This document shows positions 50,019 through 58,156 of a stretch of 64,000 nt of DNA, one piece after another. The notes below the pieces were generated by a model. The model ran no database searches, was not told where the DNA came from, and worked only from the letters and a program-made list of their open reading frames with translations. Made by a program: the position numbers and the translations under genes. The DNA is taken from the NCBI GenBank assembly GCA_002410065.1, contig DHQB01000026.1, positions 302,867 through 366,866 on the forward strand. The letters run 5' to 3'. This DNA is from Bacteroidales bacterium UBA5349. GTDB lineage: Bacteria; Bacteroidota; Bacteroidia; Bacteroidales; Tenuifilaceae. Numbering within the stretch: the first letter of the stretch is position 1; each line of letters starts with the position of its first letter.

Positions 50019-51368
50019 ATGATTAGTGAGAAGATACTTTACAAAACAGGGAGCGTTTGCCCCATATGTCTGAAACCAATAACCGCAGAGCGTATCAGTC
50101 GAGGCAAGGAAATATTCTTAAAAAAAACTTGTAGCCAGCACGACACCTTTGAAACCATTATCTGGCGCGGCCATTATGATATTAATTCGTGGATAGGCAA
50201 TGGAGAGCCAGAATTGCCCGAAGACCTGCAATGCCCGAACGGATGTGGCCTTTGCCCTGACCACCTAACCAATACTTGTTGCACAATATTGAATATTACG
50301 GATAGATGCAACCTTAACTGTAACTTTTGTTTAGCTGATCAAGATAACAGTAAGGAGGATCCTACCTTTAGTGAAATAAAAGAATCGCTTTACAAACTTA
50401 TTAAAAAAGATAAATCATTAGTACAACTGAGCGGTGGCGAACCAACCGTGCGTAAAGACCTTGTTGAAATAGTAAGAACTGCAAAAGAAGCAGGGGCAAA
50501 ATACATCCAGCTAAATACCAATGGGGTTCTATTGGGTGAGAACAAACAGTTTGTAAAAGACCTTGCCGAAGCCGGACTATCATTCGTTTTTCTACAATTC
50601 GACGGAACTGAGGATGCTGTTTATCAAAAACTGCGCAATAGGCCACTGCTTGACATTAAGCAAAAGGCTATCGAAAATTGCGCTGAATATAATATCGGCG
50701 TTACGCTTGTTGCAACTTTAGTTCGGGATATTAATATTAATAATGTTGGAGAAATTATACGGTACGGACTTAAGCAGATGCCAAAAGTGCGTGGCGTGCA
50801 TTTCCAACCAGTGAGCTTTTTTGGAAGAATTCCAAAAATACCAACAGACAGAGACCGAATTACCATTGATGAACTTATTTATGAAATAGAGGGTCAAACC
50901 AAAGGGCTTATCAAAGCGGAAAACCTTCTGCCTTCGTCATGCTACCACGCTCTTTGCAGCTTCCACGGTGATTTTGTAATAGATAACGACAGCCTGGTTC
51001 CTCTTCAAAATTTCCGTAAAGCGAATAAGGAAATAACCTCTGTTGCTGACCCGGCCGATAGAAACAGGGAATTTATTGGAAGACGCTGGGAAAGGCCTGA
51101 ATCTTTAAAGTTTGCCACAGTAAAGCCAACGGTACTTAAGCCTGCGGCATTAAAAAGTGAAGCTAAATCCTGTTGTGGAAATATTCATGATATGGATTAT
51201 TTCCTGAAAATTGCAAAAAGTCAAAGTTTTACAATAACTTCAATGCTTTTTCAGGATGCAGGAAATATAGACTTCTCAAGGCTCAGAAAATGCAGCCTAC
51301 ACGTTTACGACAAAGAAAAATTTATCCCTTTTTGCTCCTATTATCTTTCAAAATGGGATGTACAGTAA
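50019..51368 (+). CDS. Radical SAM enzyme, TrsS/MJ0619-like architecture
   Basis: 449 residues. The N-terminal 60 residues carry two metal-binding Cys pairs (SVCPICLKPI, KKTCSQHDTFETIIWRGHYD), then CPNGCGLCPDHLTNTCCTIL, and then the radical SAM core with CNLNCNFC (Cys 97, 101, 104) and QLSGGEPTVRKDL. The C-terminal part has further Cys (SCYHALCSFHGDF; SCCGNIHDMDYF), likely a second cluster or metal site. The N-terminal module recalls MJ0619/Tes-type radical SAM methylating or coupling enzymes. In related clusters the protein is called TrsS and may contain selenocysteine; here the matching positions are Cys. Substrate unknown. Confidence 0.85.
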   Translation: MISEKILYKTGSVCPICLKPITAERISRGKEIFLKKTCSQHDTFETIIWRGHYDINSWIGNGEPELPEDLQCPNGCGLCPDHLTNTCCTILNITDRCNLNCNFCLADQDNSKEDPTFSEIKESLYKLIKKDKSLVQLSGGEPTVRKDLVEIVRTAKEAGAKYIQLNTNGVLLGENKQFVKDLAEAGLSFVFLQFDGTEDAVYQKLRNRPLLDIKQKAIENCAEYNIGVTLVATLVRDININNVGEIIRYGLKQMPKVRGVHFQPVSFFGRIPKIPTDRDRITIDELIYEIEGQTKGLIKAENLLPSSCYHALCSFHGDFVIDNDSLVPLQNFRKANKEITSVADPADRNREFIGRRWERPESLKFATVKPTVLKPAALKSEAKSCCGNIHDMDYFLKIAKSQSFTITSMLFQDAGNIDFSRLRKCSLHVYDKEKFIPFCSYYLSKWDVQ

Positions 51369-51976
51369 AAAATATAAGAAGGCCTGGCGGGTTTGAAATA
51401 ACAAACAGGGCGATATCTTTTTGCTCATTTAGCAAAGGGGCCAAAATACTTGACCTTGGATGTGGCCAAGGAGCCACCGTTGACCATCTTACAAATCAAG
51501 GTTATGAAGCATTTGGGATAGACAGTAATCCCGCGAATATCAGTTCTCAAAGCAACCTTATCACCGCCTCTGCAGAATCAATTCCTTTTCCCAATTCATC
51601 AATGGATGGCATAATGATGGAATGTAGTTTCAATTTAATGGATGATCAGGAAGCCGTGTTAAAGAGATGCTTTGAGGTGCTAAAACCCGAAGGATGGCTG
51701 ATTATATCGGTTATGTATGCACGGGGCAAAACGGAATTAAGTAATGGCAGCATTGGGCGGATTGAGACTAAAGAGGATATCCTGCATAAATTGGAAGCCA
51801 ACAATTTTTGCCCCGAACTATTTGAGGATTATTCCAATGAGCTTAGAACAATGTGGGGGCAAATGATTTTTGATAAAGGGGCTAGGGCTTTTTATTGTGA
51901 ATTGGGAGCAAGTCCAGAAAAACTTAAGACCGCTAAGTGTGGATACTGCCTTATTGTGGCCAAAAAATGTAGTTAG
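51353..51976 (+). CDS. SAM-dependent methyltransferase (DVU_1556/TrsM-like)
   Basis: 207 residues from ATG 51353, overlapping the radical SAM gene by 16 bases. Starts MGCTVKNIRRPGGFEITNRA, SAM motif ILDLGCGQGATVDHLTNQGY, and the class I fold with MMECSFNLMDDQEAVLKRCF. The fused translation of the two genes points to a joint reaction. Methyl acceptor unknown; the start MGCTV..RPGGFELT is shared by the family members I recall. Confidence 0.82.
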   Translation: MGCTVKNIRRPGGFEITNRAISFCSFSKGAKILDLGCGQGATVDHLTNQGYEAFGIDSNPANISSQSNLITASAESIPFPNSSMDGIMMECSFNLMDDQEAVLKRCFEVLKPEGWLIISVMYARGKTELSNGSIGRIETKEDILHKLEANNFCPELFEDYSNELRTMWGQMIFDKGARAFYCELGASPEKLKTAKCGYCLIVAKKCS

Positions 51977-51977
51977 A

Positions 51978-53198
51978 ATGATCTCTCCGGTTAATTCATG
52001 GGTTGCACAAAAGAGCGAATTGGCCGATAATTTAACTCCATCTGCACTAGCAATGTGGCAAATGGAAAAACTCAAAAGTGTAATTGATTATGCCGCGACC
52101 AATTCGCAGTTTTACCGAGGAAAAATCAACTCTTCAATGAAATTGGTTGATTTACCTTTCACTTTACCTACTGATTTAGCATGCGACCCATATGCGTTTT
52201 TAGCCATTCCACAAAGTCGTGTTGCCAGAATAACCACTCTGGCTAACTCAGGAACTACCACGCTGAAAAAGCGCATTTTTTTCTCAAAATCCGACCTAGA
52301 AAGAACAAAGGAATTTTTCTCAGTAGGCATGAGCACGATGGTTCGCAAGGGCGAACGGGTACAAATACTTATCTCTAACAAAACCGAGAATAGCCTTGGC
52401 AGCATGCTAAAGGAGAGCCTCACACAAATTGGTGTGGTTGCTGAAATATCAGGGGCTATCAGAAATGTGAGAGAAGCAATTGAAGTTTCCAAAGATGCTG
52501 ATTGCCTTGTTGGTATGCCTGCCGAATTGCTTTATATGAGCCGTACAGCGCCAGATATGCGCCCTAAGAGCATTCTTCTTGCTGCTGATATTGTACCTAA
52601 ATCAATTATTAACAGCGTTAAAGAAACGTGGAAATGCAATGTGTTTACCCATTACGGGCACTCTGAGTTTGGCTATGGGCTTGCTGTTGATTGCGACCAA
52701 CATGATGGGTTGCACCAGCGCGATGCAGATAATATTTTTGAAATTATTGATATTACAACTCAAAAACCAGGCATGCCAGGTGAAGTAGGTGAAATAGTAA
52801 TAACAACCCTTACCAATGAAGCCATGCCGCTTATTCGTTACAAAACAGGTCATATTTCCAGGTTATTAACTGAGCAATGTAAATGTGGTAGTCAACTTCA
52901 CCGTTTGGGTAATATTGAAGGGCGCATATCAGATAAAATGACTATTGCAGAGGGCAAAACCCTAAGCATACATCAACTGGATGAAATGCTTTTTGCAGAC
53001 AGTTTTGTTCGCGGATTTGAGGCATCTATTTCAAAAGGTAAGGATAAATTCGAGCTGCATCTTACAATAGATGCAATCCAAAGTATTGACCTATCTGCAT
53101 TGAAATTGCTCCTGCCTGAAGAAGTTAGCGTTGATATTAAGTACGATACGGTTGATCCTTTTACTAATAGGAGAAAAAGGCGATTAATAATTAGTTAA
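51978..53198 (+). CDS. AMP-forming CoA ligase-like enzyme (DVU_1553-like, PaaK fold)
   Basis: 406 residues from ATG 51978, one base after the methyltransferase stop. Adenylate-forming motif TTLANSGTTTLKKRIFF (P-loop-like), VFTHYGHSEFGYGLAVDC (A5-type), PGEVGEIVITTLTNEAMPLI and RYKTGHISRL; these are as in phenylacetate-CoA ligases. The C-terminal domain (LEDKMTIAEGKTLSIHQLDE) is short. It would activate a carboxylate with ATP. Whether CoA is the acceptor is open; the family's partner genes suggest a cofactor or metabolite modification. Confidence 0.82.
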   Translation: MISPVNSWVAQKSELADNLTPSALAMWQMEKLKSVIDYAATNSQFYRGKINSSMKLVDLPFTLPTDLACDPYAFLAIPQSRVARITTLANSGTTTLKKRIFFSKSDLERTKEFFSVGMSTMVRKGERVQILISNKTENSLGSMLKESLTQIGVVAEISGAIRNVREAIEVSKDADCLVGMPAELLYMSRTAPDMRPKSILLAADIVPKSIINSVKETWKCNVFTHYGHSEFGYGLAVDCDQHDGLHQRDADNIFEIIDITTQKPGMPGEVGEIVITTLTNEAMPLIRYKTGHISRLLTEQCKCGSQLHRLGNIEGRISDKMTIAEGKTLSIHQLDEMLFADSFVRGFEASISKGKDKFELHLTIDAIQSIDLSALKLLLPEEVSVDIKYDTVDPFTNRRKRRLIIS

Positions 53199-53293
53199 TT
53201 TGATTATCCGTTTTCGCAAAAAGCACTCTTCGCAATGACGAGTTTTCATTTAAATTCAATAACTATTTTTAGGAATAGCATAAAATCACTAAA

Positions 53294-53884
53294 ATGGATA
53301 ATAAATTTTCAACTATAATTCTCTCATCAGGCTTCTCTGAGCGGATGGGGCAGCCCAAGGCGCTGCTTAAGTGGGATGAGTCAACTACGTTTATTGAAAA
53401 GTTAATTAATGAATTTATACAGGCGGGCAGTGCCAAAATAGTGTGTATGATAAACGAGCGGATTGAACCTTTTTGTAAGCAATTGAGTTTTCCTTCGAAT
53501 GTGGAATTTATTGTAAATCATTACCCTGAGCGGGGGCGTTTCTTATCAATACTAACCGGAGTAGGTGCATTGGATGAAAGCAACTACTGCTTTATACATA
53601 ATGTCGATAATCCTTTTGTAACCAACGAACTAATTAATGATTTGCTGGTGCATAAAGAGTCGGGAAAATGGTGCTCACCTGTTTATAATGGGAAAGGTGG
53701 TCACCCAGTGCTTTTACCAAAAAAAGTAATCAATAAAATAGCCGCTGTAACTGATTTGGATACCACCTTGAGGGATATTTTAGAGCAATTCCCTAAAATT
53801 AGCGTTACCACAAATGATGATACCATTTTAAGAAACATCAACACTCCTGAGGATTACAACTTATGGTTTAAGTTATTAGAATAG
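53294..53884 (+). CDS. MocA/MobA-like nucleotidyltransferase (DVU_1551-like)
   Basis: 196 residues. The nucleotide-binding motif LSSGFSERMGQPKALLKW (residues 10-27) and the metal-binding Asp in CFIHNVDNPFVTNELI are those of the MobA-like NTP transferase fold; GKGGHPVLLPKKV is typical of MocA. MocA adds CMP to molybdopterin, and Mop-type aldehyde oxidoreductases carry exactly that cofactor (MCD). It is the last plus-strand gene of the cluster. Confidence 0.82.
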   Translation: MDNKFSTIILSSGFSERMGQPKALLKWDESTTFIEKLINEFIQAGSAKIVCMINERIEPFCKQLSFPSNVEFIVNHYPERGRFLSILTGVGALDESNYCFIHNVDNPFVTNELINDLLVHKESGKWCSPVYNGKGGHPVLLPKKVINKIAAVTDLDTTLRDILEQFPKISVTTNDDTILRNINTPEDYNLWFKLLE

Positions 53885-53897
53885 AAAAACTATTTGC

Positions 53898-55595
53898 CTA
53901 AGAAAGCTGATTAATAAGCAATTCACTTACAAGTTGATGTGGATTGTCGGATACTTTAAAAACTGAATAATCCTTTAAATTCCACTTCTCTATTACCTGA
54001 TCGGTAAAGGTATCCCGAACTGCTAAGACCAGAAATTGAGAACCATTAACCAGTTCGGCAATATTTTCAGCCCAACCCTGATTATTAATATCTAGTTTAC
54101 CAACTTCATCTATTATCACCAGCCTATTATTATTTGTTCTTGATTTTGCCAACGCTGCAAGGCCAACACTATACCCTTCCGGCAGGATATTAAATCTGCC
54201 TATCTGGTCGAGACTGTCATTTTCAGCAAGCCTCAAAAAGGGCTCTCTCCTACCCGATTCAATGTCCACAACATCATAACCAGTTGTTTCCCCTTGTTCC
54301 ATTATACGTGGTGAGTAGACTCCACTTAAAGGTATACCCCTGTTTTGCAATTCATTAACAATCTTTTGAACCTGAGTGGTTTTTCCCTCCCCAATAGAAC
54401 CTGTAATTATATAAATTTTGCGCGATAATTTATTCCTCAACTCCTCGAGCCGATATTCTATTTGTGAAATTACTTGGTAAATCATTTGAACAGGGTTCCG
54501 GATAATCACTTTAAGCTCTGGTACACTAGCAATCATTAAAGGAAGACTTTCGAATGAAAGTTCCAAAGCTAGTGGCAATTGTTTAAAAGAAGTTTTTAGG
54601 AAAAACTCCCTTACTCTTGGGTTATATAATTCCGTTCCCAGAACGGTGAAACCCAGAATAACAGCAATTGCCCTAAAATTCATTTTAATACCAATAAGAA
54701 GGCCCTGCATAATGTCCTGCGACTGAATTTTAGTTACAACAAATGCAGCAAGCATTGTTATTACTACAAAATAAATCCAGAATCGTGGTTTTGATAGCTG
54801 TCTTAATGCTCTCTTATATCTTAATATCCAAATTGTTGCAATTACTGCAATTGTTGAACTCCAGATATACCATGGCGAGTAATTAAGGAGTACGAATGCT
54901 GTAATTAGTAGTAGAACATTAATAACCAGCCAAGCGATTGAATAATTAAAGTCTCTGTTTCTGTTTGAAAAGAATTCTTTTGCGGCATTATTACTGTTTA
55001 ACCTGTTTACAGAAGGTTGTGATGCAAGTTTTCTGCCAACTCTCATTCCAATAATTGCAGATATTAAACCCAAAACGGCATATATCAGAACCAATACCAC
55101 TAATGGAGACCAAACAAGGTCTATATCGATTCGAAGTTGTTTCTGCACATACTTAAGCAAATCTGCATAAACGTTAACTAGATTAAAGCCATAGGAGATA
55201 ACTAGATTCATTATTTTATGGAACAAATTCCATGACATGGCAACCATTGCGCCTAAAGCAAATCCTATAAATCTTTTCCCCGCTATTCTTGTAAAAAGTT
55301 CTAGAATAAGAGACTGACTTAAAATTGCAACCATGGGGCCGAAAATTACTGCGCTGGGAGACATGGTTTTCATAAGGGCGCAAATTAGCCCTGCTCGCCA
55401 AAACAACCCTTTCTCAGTCCATTTATAGCTTGACGAGATTAAAATAATAAGCCCAATGCCAGTTAAAACATTTGAACTAAAGGGTATGCGAAGGTTATGC
55501 AGAAAACTACCAAATACTATTTCAGAGGCCGCCCAAATTGTTCCAATCACCGAGGCCTTAATCCACTTTTCACTGATTTCGAACTTACTATTCAT
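53898..55595 (-). CDS. Multi-membrane-span protein fused to a THEP1-like NTPase
   Basis: 565 residues. Residues 1-365: about ten hydrophobic segments in two blocks (IWAASEIVFGSFLHNL, GAMVAMSWNLFHKIMNLVIS; IAWLVINVLLLITAFVLL, FWIYFVVITMLAAFVVT), with FRAIAVILGFTVLGTELYNP and SFKQLPLALELSFESLPLMI like the coupling region of ECF T-components. Residues 395-565: NTPase with Walker A GSIGEGKTT (399-407), GIPLSGVYSPRIMEQGETTG, GYDVVDIESGRREPF and Walker B RLVIIDEVGKLD, the THEP1 (DUF265) pattern. Reads as a transporter-like protein with its own NTPase. It overlaps the DUF364 gene by eight bases. Confidence 0.75.
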   Translation of the reverse strand: MNSKFEISEKWIKASVIGTIWAASEIVFGSFLHNLRIPFSSNVLTGIGLIILISSSYKWTEKGLFWRAGLICALMKTMSPSAVIFGPMVAILSQSLILELFTRIAGKRFIGFALGAMVAMSWNLFHKIMNLVISYGFNLVNVYADLLKYVQKQLRIDIDLVWSPLVVLVLIYAVLGLISAIIGMRVGRKLASQPSVNRLNSNNAAKEFFSNRNRDFNYSIAWLVINVLLLITAFVLLNYSPWYIWSSTIAVIATIWILRYKRALRQLSKPRFWIYFVVITMLAAFVVTKIQSQDIMQGLLIGIKMNFRAIAVILGFTVLGTELYNPRVREFFLKTSFKQLPLALELSFESLPLMIASVPELKVIIRNPVQMIYQVISQIEYRLEELRNKLSRKIYIITGSIGEGKTTQVQKIVNELQNRGIPLSGVYSPRIMEQGETTGYDVVDIESGRREPFLRLAENDSLDQIGRFNILPEGYSVGLAALAKSRTNNNRLVIIDEVGKLDINNQGWAENIAELVNGSQFLVLAVRDTFTDQVIEKWNLKDYSVFKVSDNPHQLVSELLINQLS

Positions 55596-56391
55596 TCACG
55601 ATGCTTATTTTCTGTGCACAGTACTTGAACATGTGATATACTGTACCCATCTCACTCACAAGTTGAAACAATAAATCAGGGTTTAGTATTCGGGTTGTAC
55701 CTATAATATTTACCTTGTTTTGGAATAGGATATCAGGAATAATGTTGCTGGAAGGGCCAGTTAAAATAACTTGGGTATTGGGTAAAACTGCGGCCAGCAA
55801 ATCATCTATGGTATTATTAACCAGGGTGAGTCCTGTTATAATTACGATATCAGATTTAGGAATTACAAGTTTATAGTCTTGAGCGGGTACGTAGTGTTTC
55901 CTGAAGTCATCTGCTATGGCACACTCATCCAGTTCCAGAACATGCAACTGGTTATCTGTAGGTGCTATTTTTTTGATATAGCTATTAAAAGCACCTACTA
56001 TCGTTATGGTTTTTCGGGAGTTTAAATCTATCAAATCAATGGGGTCAGCATCTTCGATAATTTTATATTTCCCTTGTGAAATTATGGTTGTAGAGATTGC
56101 ATTTAGTACAGCAATCCTTAACGTATTTATTAGGTTAGATTCTTTTGTTGTTTTAAACAAATCTGATACATATTGCCCAGAAATTTTGAGGGGAGTGAAA
56201 TCTTCGAAATCACGTTGTTTCTTAATACACTGGTGATGAAGGTCCATAAGCGTACTCACTACCCCGTAGCTATTATCGGAAAGTTTAACCGCTGTCATTC
56301 GGGTTCCAAATCGCACCTCTTCTATCCTAAGGTTATCGATAATGTTTTTATGGTTATTCTCAAGATAATCAAGAGTGCTGTCTAATATCAT
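55588..56391 (-). CDS. DUF364/DUF4213-type Rossmann-like protein
   Basis: 267 residues from ATG 56391; sequence upstream of it in the same frame is not family-like. MILDSTLDYLENNHKNIID, RIEEVRFGTRMTAVKLSDNS form the N-terminal DUF4213 part; ISTTIISQGKYKIIEDADPI, TITIVGAFNSYIKKIA and VIITGLTLVNNTIDDLLAAV form the Rossmann-like DUF364 half. Members are found near metal ABC transporters and molybdenum genes and may bind metal or a cofactor. Overlaps the membrane/NTPase gene by eight bases. Confidence 0.75.
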   Translation of the reverse strand: MILDSTLDYLENNHKNIIDNLRIEEVRFGTRMTAVKLSDNSYGVVSTLMDLHHQCIKKQRDFEDFTPLKISGQYVSDLFKTTKESNLINTLRIAVLNAISTTIISQGKYKIIEDADPIDLIDLNSRKTITIVGAFNSYIKKIAPTDNQLHVLELDECAIADDFRKHYVPAQDYKLVIPKSDIVIITGLTLVNNTIDDLLAAVLPNTQVILTGPSSNIIPDILFQNKVNIIGTTRILNPDLLFQLVSEMGTVYHMFKYCAQKISIVNE

Positions 56392-56449
56392 AGTGCTTAT
56401 TATATGTTTGTTACGATCGAAAATTGATGTTAAATAATACTGTTTTCTA

Positions 56450-57214
56450 CTAAATTGGGGTATTCTTAACATCAATAAGTTTTGCAAGAATGCTGATAGC
56501 AATCTCATTGGGTGCAATTGCTTTGAATTTAATCCCTATTGGCATATCTATCCTTTTCAATTCATCATCCGTAAGAAGATTTTCCTCCCTGAATCGAATA
56601 TTTAATGCTGCAATTTTTTTCTTGCTCCCAATTAATCCAATATATGCAGCGGTTTTGCTCCCTAGTGCTGCAAGTATATCCTCGTCCATCTCATGGTTTG
56701 GAGTAACAATTACCACATATGTAGATTTGTCAAAAACAATGTCGCCAATTGCTTCCATGTAAGGCTTCTGGAGTTGCTTGTAGTTGATAGTTTCGGGATC
56801 CACAAATATGTCACTCCGCCAGTCAATAACCAAGGTCTCAAAGCCCATATCGGGTGCATACTTTGCTAATGCCTTGCCAATATGGCCAGCTCCAAAAATA
56901 TAGAGTTTTGCAGGCTTAGCGAGAGGCTCAATATAAACACTCACATTACCTCCGCAGGCCATTGCAAGGTCTTCGCCAAGATTAAAATTCTTATGCACAG
57001 GTGTTTGATTACGAATAGCCTCAAGTGCAATTTCAATTGTTTTCTTTTCAACCGCACCACCACCTACTGTGCCTTCAATTGAACCGTCCTCAAAAACAAC
57101 CATTTTTGCGCCTATTTTTCCTGGTACTGAGCCGCTGTTGCTAGTAACTATACATATTGCCGAACCACGGCTATCCTTATACATGTCTGATATCTTCAAA
57201 AATATATTATCCAT
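56450..57214 (-). CDS. XdhC-family molybdenum cofactor insertion protein
   Basis: 254 residues. XdhC_CoxI start (GSAICIVTSNSGSVPGKIGA), VFEDGSIEGTVGGGAVEKKT, the AMACGGNVSVYIEPL motif with its Cys, and the C-terminal Rossmann fold LYIFGAGHIGKALAKYAPDM with VTPNHEMDEDILAALGSKTA, YIGLIGSKKK. XdhC binds the molybdenum cofactor, helps sulfuration and loads it into xanthine-oxidase-family enzymes, so it should serve the aldehyde oxidoreductase here. Confidence 0.9.
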   Translation of the reverse strand: MDNIFLKISDMYKDSRGSAICIVTSNSGSVPGKIGAKMVVFEDGSIEGTVGGGAVEKKTIEIALEAIRNQTPVHKNFNLGEDLAMACGGNVSVYIEPLAKPAKLYIFGAGHIGKALAKYAPDMGFETLVIDWRSDIFVDPETINYKQLQKPYMEAIGDIVFDKSTYVVIVTPNHEMDEDILAALGSKTAAYIGLIGSKKKIAALNIRFREENLLTDDELKRIDMPIGIKFKAIAPNEIAISILAKLIDVKNTPI

Positions 57215-57408
57215 AGTGAGTGATTGTTGTGTGGTTTTTATGAATCGAGTTAATCGTTTATTTCAGATCGTAAATATAAAAGCGATATGTTTGTTTATGC
57301 ATAACAAAAATCATGTTTTATGTAGATACCATTTTGAAATTATAAAAGTAGGGTTACAATGCACATTTAAGCAGTTTCAGAGACCTGAGAGAGGTTATCT
57401 TTAGCTTT

Positions 57409-57768
57409 TTAGGCCTCGGTAATCTCAATGTTCATTTTTTCTGATTGCTTCAAAAGGAATTCCTCTAATTCGGATTCCAAGTTTCTAAAGGCAGAAATGA
57501 CTTTTTTGCCAAATTCAGTAACTTCTGTAGTTCCATGATCCTTTCCACCTTTTTTAAATATGGCAACAGGTAATTCATAAGCCTTATTCATCTCGTGAAT
57601 TTTCCCCCAAGCCTGGCGGTAAGGTATTTCCATTTCACTTGCAGCTTTTGTTAATGTACCATATTCTTGAATTTTTTCTAAAAGCTCAATCTTCCCTTTT
57701 CCAGCAAAAGGTTTTTTTTCTGATTGAATCCAAATTCTAATATCTATTGAAAAGTTAGCTTTTTGCAT
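57409..57768 (-). CDS. ModE-type winged-helix regulator
   Basis: 119 residues: FSIDIRIWIQSEKKPFAGKG, KIELLEKIQEYGTLTKAASE, MEIPYRQAWGKIHEMNKAYE, AIFKKGGKDHGTTEVTEFGK. This is the ModE N-terminal winged helix without the C-terminal TOBE (molybdate-binding) domains. It may sense molybdenum by another route, or act as a simple regulator of the flanking genes. It diverges from the TonB receptor. Confidence 0.85.
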   Translation of the reverse strand: MQKANFSIDIRIWIQSEKKPFAGKGKIELLEKIQEYGTLTKAASEMEIPYRQAWGKIHEMNKAYELPVAIFKKGGKDHGTTEVTEFGKKVISAFRNLESELEEFLLKQSEKMNIEITEA

Positions 57769-57785
57769 TTTTTTGGTTTATTAAT

Positions 57786-58001
57786 TCATTGCTGGCTATT
57801 AAAACAACAGGTCTTATAATGCTTTATTTGGGTAAAGGTAAAGTTTTTTTGCTTTGCTTCAAAAGCACCAATGATTTCAAAAGAGATGCCATTATCTTCC
57901 ATAAATCCGAGATGAAATAATCTTTGATCAATAAAAAATGCTTGAATTTTGCCTTCAAGTATGGCTCTCCAAATTTCGTTAACATCACTTGAAACATAAC
58001 G
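57786..58001 (-). pseudogene. Possible remnant of a coding region (71 codons, no start)
   Basis: On the minus strand a frame reads RYVSSDVNEIWRAILEGKIQ, AFFIDQRLFHLGFMEDNGIS, FEIIGAFEAKQKNFTF before a TGA at 57786. It has a protein-like residue mix, but a TAA lies directly before it and no start is present. The EIWRAILEGK part recalls bacterial release-factor-like (baeRF) domains, which I cannot confirm. It fills the 388-base gap between the ModE-type gene and the TonB receptor. Confidence 0.3.
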
Positions 58002-58097
58002 TTACTTACTGCCTTTAAAATTTTCAATTTTCGGCTGAGTCAAAAAAATAATAACTCAATGATTCTGTCGATTTGCATGGAAATACCAATAGTTTAT

Positions 58098-58105
58098 TAC
58101 TTTTG
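58098..58105 (+). promoter_or_regulatory. -7 element of the TonB receptor promoter
   Basis: TACTTTTG matches TAnnTTTG, 51 bases before the ATG. TTTG at 58072-58075 lies 22 bases upstream, just beyond the usual spacing. Confidence 0.5.
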
Positions 58106-58156
58106 TGTCCGTTGTGTTTAAATTAACATAACGAATAATTTAAGCTTAATTGAATA

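Noticed and set aside
50019..51368. Selenocysteine in the radical SAM protein
   Set aside because: Relatives can contain selenocysteine, but here the matching positions are Cys codons, and the frame has no internal TGA.
57824..58027. 67-codon minus-strand open frame
   Set aside because: Its composition is not protein-like, while the frame one base off reads better (see 57786-58001).
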